Of a DNA stretch of 64,000 nt, positions 62,171-64,000 are shown piece by piece. The notes under the pieces were generated by a model. That model was not told where the DNA came from. It worked only from the letters and a program-made list of their open reading frames with translations, and did not search any database. Source of the stretch: Scortum barcoo. Its lineage: Eukaryota; Chordata; Actinopteri; Centrarchiformes; Terapontidae. Made by a program: the position numbers and the translations under genes. Location: NCBI GenBank assembly GCA_023238725.1, contig CM041546.1, positions 21,770,085-21,834,084 of the forward strand, in the 5' to 3' direction. The stretch's first letter is position 1, and each line of letters begins with the position of its first letter.

Positions 62171-64000
62171 AACTACTCTGAGACGGAGGGCTGTTTTACC
62201 TCAAGTGATTTCAATTATGATGCCTTTCCAGCTCACCATGGGGTTAAATGAGGTTATAAATATGACACTGTTGGATTGTTATTTCCATCACAACAGGCTC
62301 GTGCATGTTACCCAGATTTTTCTGCTGATGTTATTTTTTTTTTCCATGAAACAATACATTAAAATGGAATGTCTAACATGCGAAGTGCAATTTAATTTTA
62401 CTGTTAAAAACAGAATGTTTATGAGCAAGCAGGGGAACGCAGACAAAGAATAATTTGAGGTGTGTCCATTTAAGGGGATTTTAACAAGTATAATTTCAGA
62501 GTGGGTTACAAGGCTAATTGTCTAAAAGTAAACACAACATGCCTTTTCATTTCTCTTCTTTTCTCAAAATGTGGCAGCTCTCCTCTTTGTTCAGCACACA
62601 AAGCAAATTGCTTGGTCGTTTTTTTTTGTTTTATCCGCACCTTGCTCGTGTTTGTGTGCTACCTGTTTGAAGTGAATATGTGTGCCATTTGGGCATGGCA
62701 CAGTGTGAACAGACAGGCCATCATTGGGACGGGGCTGTCGGCTGTTTGTTTAATGCCCTGCCTACTGTGAAAGTCTCCCTGAAACAGGCGCAGTAAATAT
62801 CCCCATTGATCCAGAGGCAGGGGGCCCTACGATGATGTAGTGGCGAGGAGCCACGGGAGTAAATCTAACCGACAGTAATCCAATCCCATTCTCAAGGCTC
62901 TGGGATCTGAGATAGGTGCTTTAAATCCAAAAGTGTGCCTTTTTTGCACAATTTCTCTGCCTTTGTTGGTGCTGCTTCTCTTGTGTTTTACTTCCATGTC
63001 TCAGCTCTTGAGTCAATCCATAGCTTGCTGGGGTGCTTCGTTAGCTATCCTTTATATTAGTTTAAAATCAAAGTCCCATAATGGTGCCGCACACTCAGCC
63101 TCACGCTCACTCCACTTCCCCCTCCCACACTTACTTTGGCCTGTCCAAAGCATGTGCATCCACCTGAAGTACAAACTCCAAAGTTAAGAGAGTGTGAAAG
63201 GTGTGTGTGTATGTGTGTGTGTGTCTGTGCATGTGTGTGATAACACTCCTCAGGTAATCAGTGTTCTCCGTGGATGGCAGAGGGATACACTGGAAACTCT
63301 GAAACCCCATTAGGCTGGAATTTCCCTTTGATGGCCAAAAGCTGCCTACCTAGCGCTTGACTGGTTGCTTGGCTGCTGCAGCAAGTGTTAGTTTTCATGC
63401 AGGCTCTCAAGATGACAAAGTTACGCACTCCAGATCCCCTGGAATAGGATTGTGTGGTTTACAAATTCAAATTCTTTCCTGTATGGATTGTTGAGAGTTG
63501 CTGAAGCGTGGTGCACTTTAGCCTGGTGAGCATTTTGAAACATTAACACTTTGGTAGAGTGAGGGATCAACAGTTTGGTGTTGCTCACCAAAGAAGATGC
63601 CTGTGGTACTAGTGCACATTAAGATCTTTTCAATTGCTTTCTACTGAAGGTAGCCAGTGGTTATTATAACCTACATTTAACGGCACGGATTCAGAAAGTC
63701 AGGGGGAAACATCACTATTCATTTAAGTCACAAAACCAGAGTTCTTATTTCTGTTGTTCTTATGCTGTGGCAGTTCTGACATTCACGTACATCTGAGATG
63801 AAAGTGAAACTGCGTGTATTTTAGTTCAACTTTCAGCCAACTGCTCCATCTCTTCTGTGAGGAATGTGAGCTGAAAAAATAGTTTTGCTCACTTCTCATA
63901 ATGCTTTCAAGTTGATACGCCGTGTAGGTCTCTATATTAACAAAGAAGCACTGTATATGGCGTCTGATGGTCTAACTGGCTGGTCAGACGCAGGTTGAAG
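62171..64000. other. Downstream intergenic DNA, no gene seen
   Basis: No supported gene to the window edge. A GC-balanced block at about 62780-62930 (cccattgatccagaggcagg and taatccaatcccattctc) is another possible conserved element. A TG run lies near 63200-63238. The neighbouring gene is outside the window. Confidence 0.45.

Noticed and set aside
1..64000. CRISPR arrays, operons, prophage or other bacterial-type systems
   Set aside because: The window is vertebrate nuclear DNA with introns, microsatellites and fish repeats. No spaced direct-repeat array or bacterial gene cluster is present.

Overview
This window is nuclear DNA from a teleost fish, most likely a percomorph. It holds one protein-coding gene that I can support: a spalt-like zinc-finger transcription factor, sall3 (a or b paralogue not resolved), on the + strand. 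The fish assignment rests on three things: a protein that reads as vertebrate SALL3 throughout, abundant CA/TG microsatellites with a short-intron gene body, and degenerate copies of interspersed repeats that I recognise as common in percomorph fishes (a SINE-like repeat near 23.1-23.5 kb, hAT-like miniature elements near 7.2-7.7 and 27.9-28.5 kb, and two further repeat types near 3.4 and 17.7 kb).

Layout: bases 1 to about 40,700 are a gene-poor upstream flank. No reading frame there looks like a real exon. It contains A/T-rich spacer, microsatellites, repeat remnants and blocks of high-complexity sequence dense in homeodomain (TAAT/ATTA), POU, SOX/TCF and forkhead-like words. Those blocks look like the conserved non-coding enhancers typical around developmental regulators, but conservation cannot be tested here. 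A GC- and CpG-rich block at about 40.70-41.29 kb and a longer one at about 43.40-45.10 kb lead into the gene. The second contains the likely core promoter (two CCAAT boxes, a long pyrimidine tract) and upstream ATGs overlapping the start codon.

The sall3 coding region has four exons: 45001-45082, 54079-57234, 57558-57895 and 58134-58565. They join with matching phases (1, 1, 0) and GT/AG borders to give 4008 nt, 1335 residues plus stop. Exon 1 carries the N-terminal MSRRKQAKPQH motif that recruits the NuRD corepressor in SALL proteins. Exon 2 carries the C2HC finger, the glutamine-rich segment, the first C2H2 doublet and the C2H2 triplet. Exons 3 and 4 carry the last C2H2 doublet and the C-terminal tail. 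The 3' UTR runs to a strong poly(A) signal near 59778. The last 4.2 kb is downstream flank with further candidate regulatory blocks.

The most interesting observation is in the gene itself. The C2H2 doublet that vertebrate SALL1 and human SALL3 carry between the triplet and the last doublet is absent. Its flanking sequences are both retained and are joined by a 323-bp phase-1 intron with no finger-coding remnant. I found no novel multi-gene system. The rest of the interest is regulatory.
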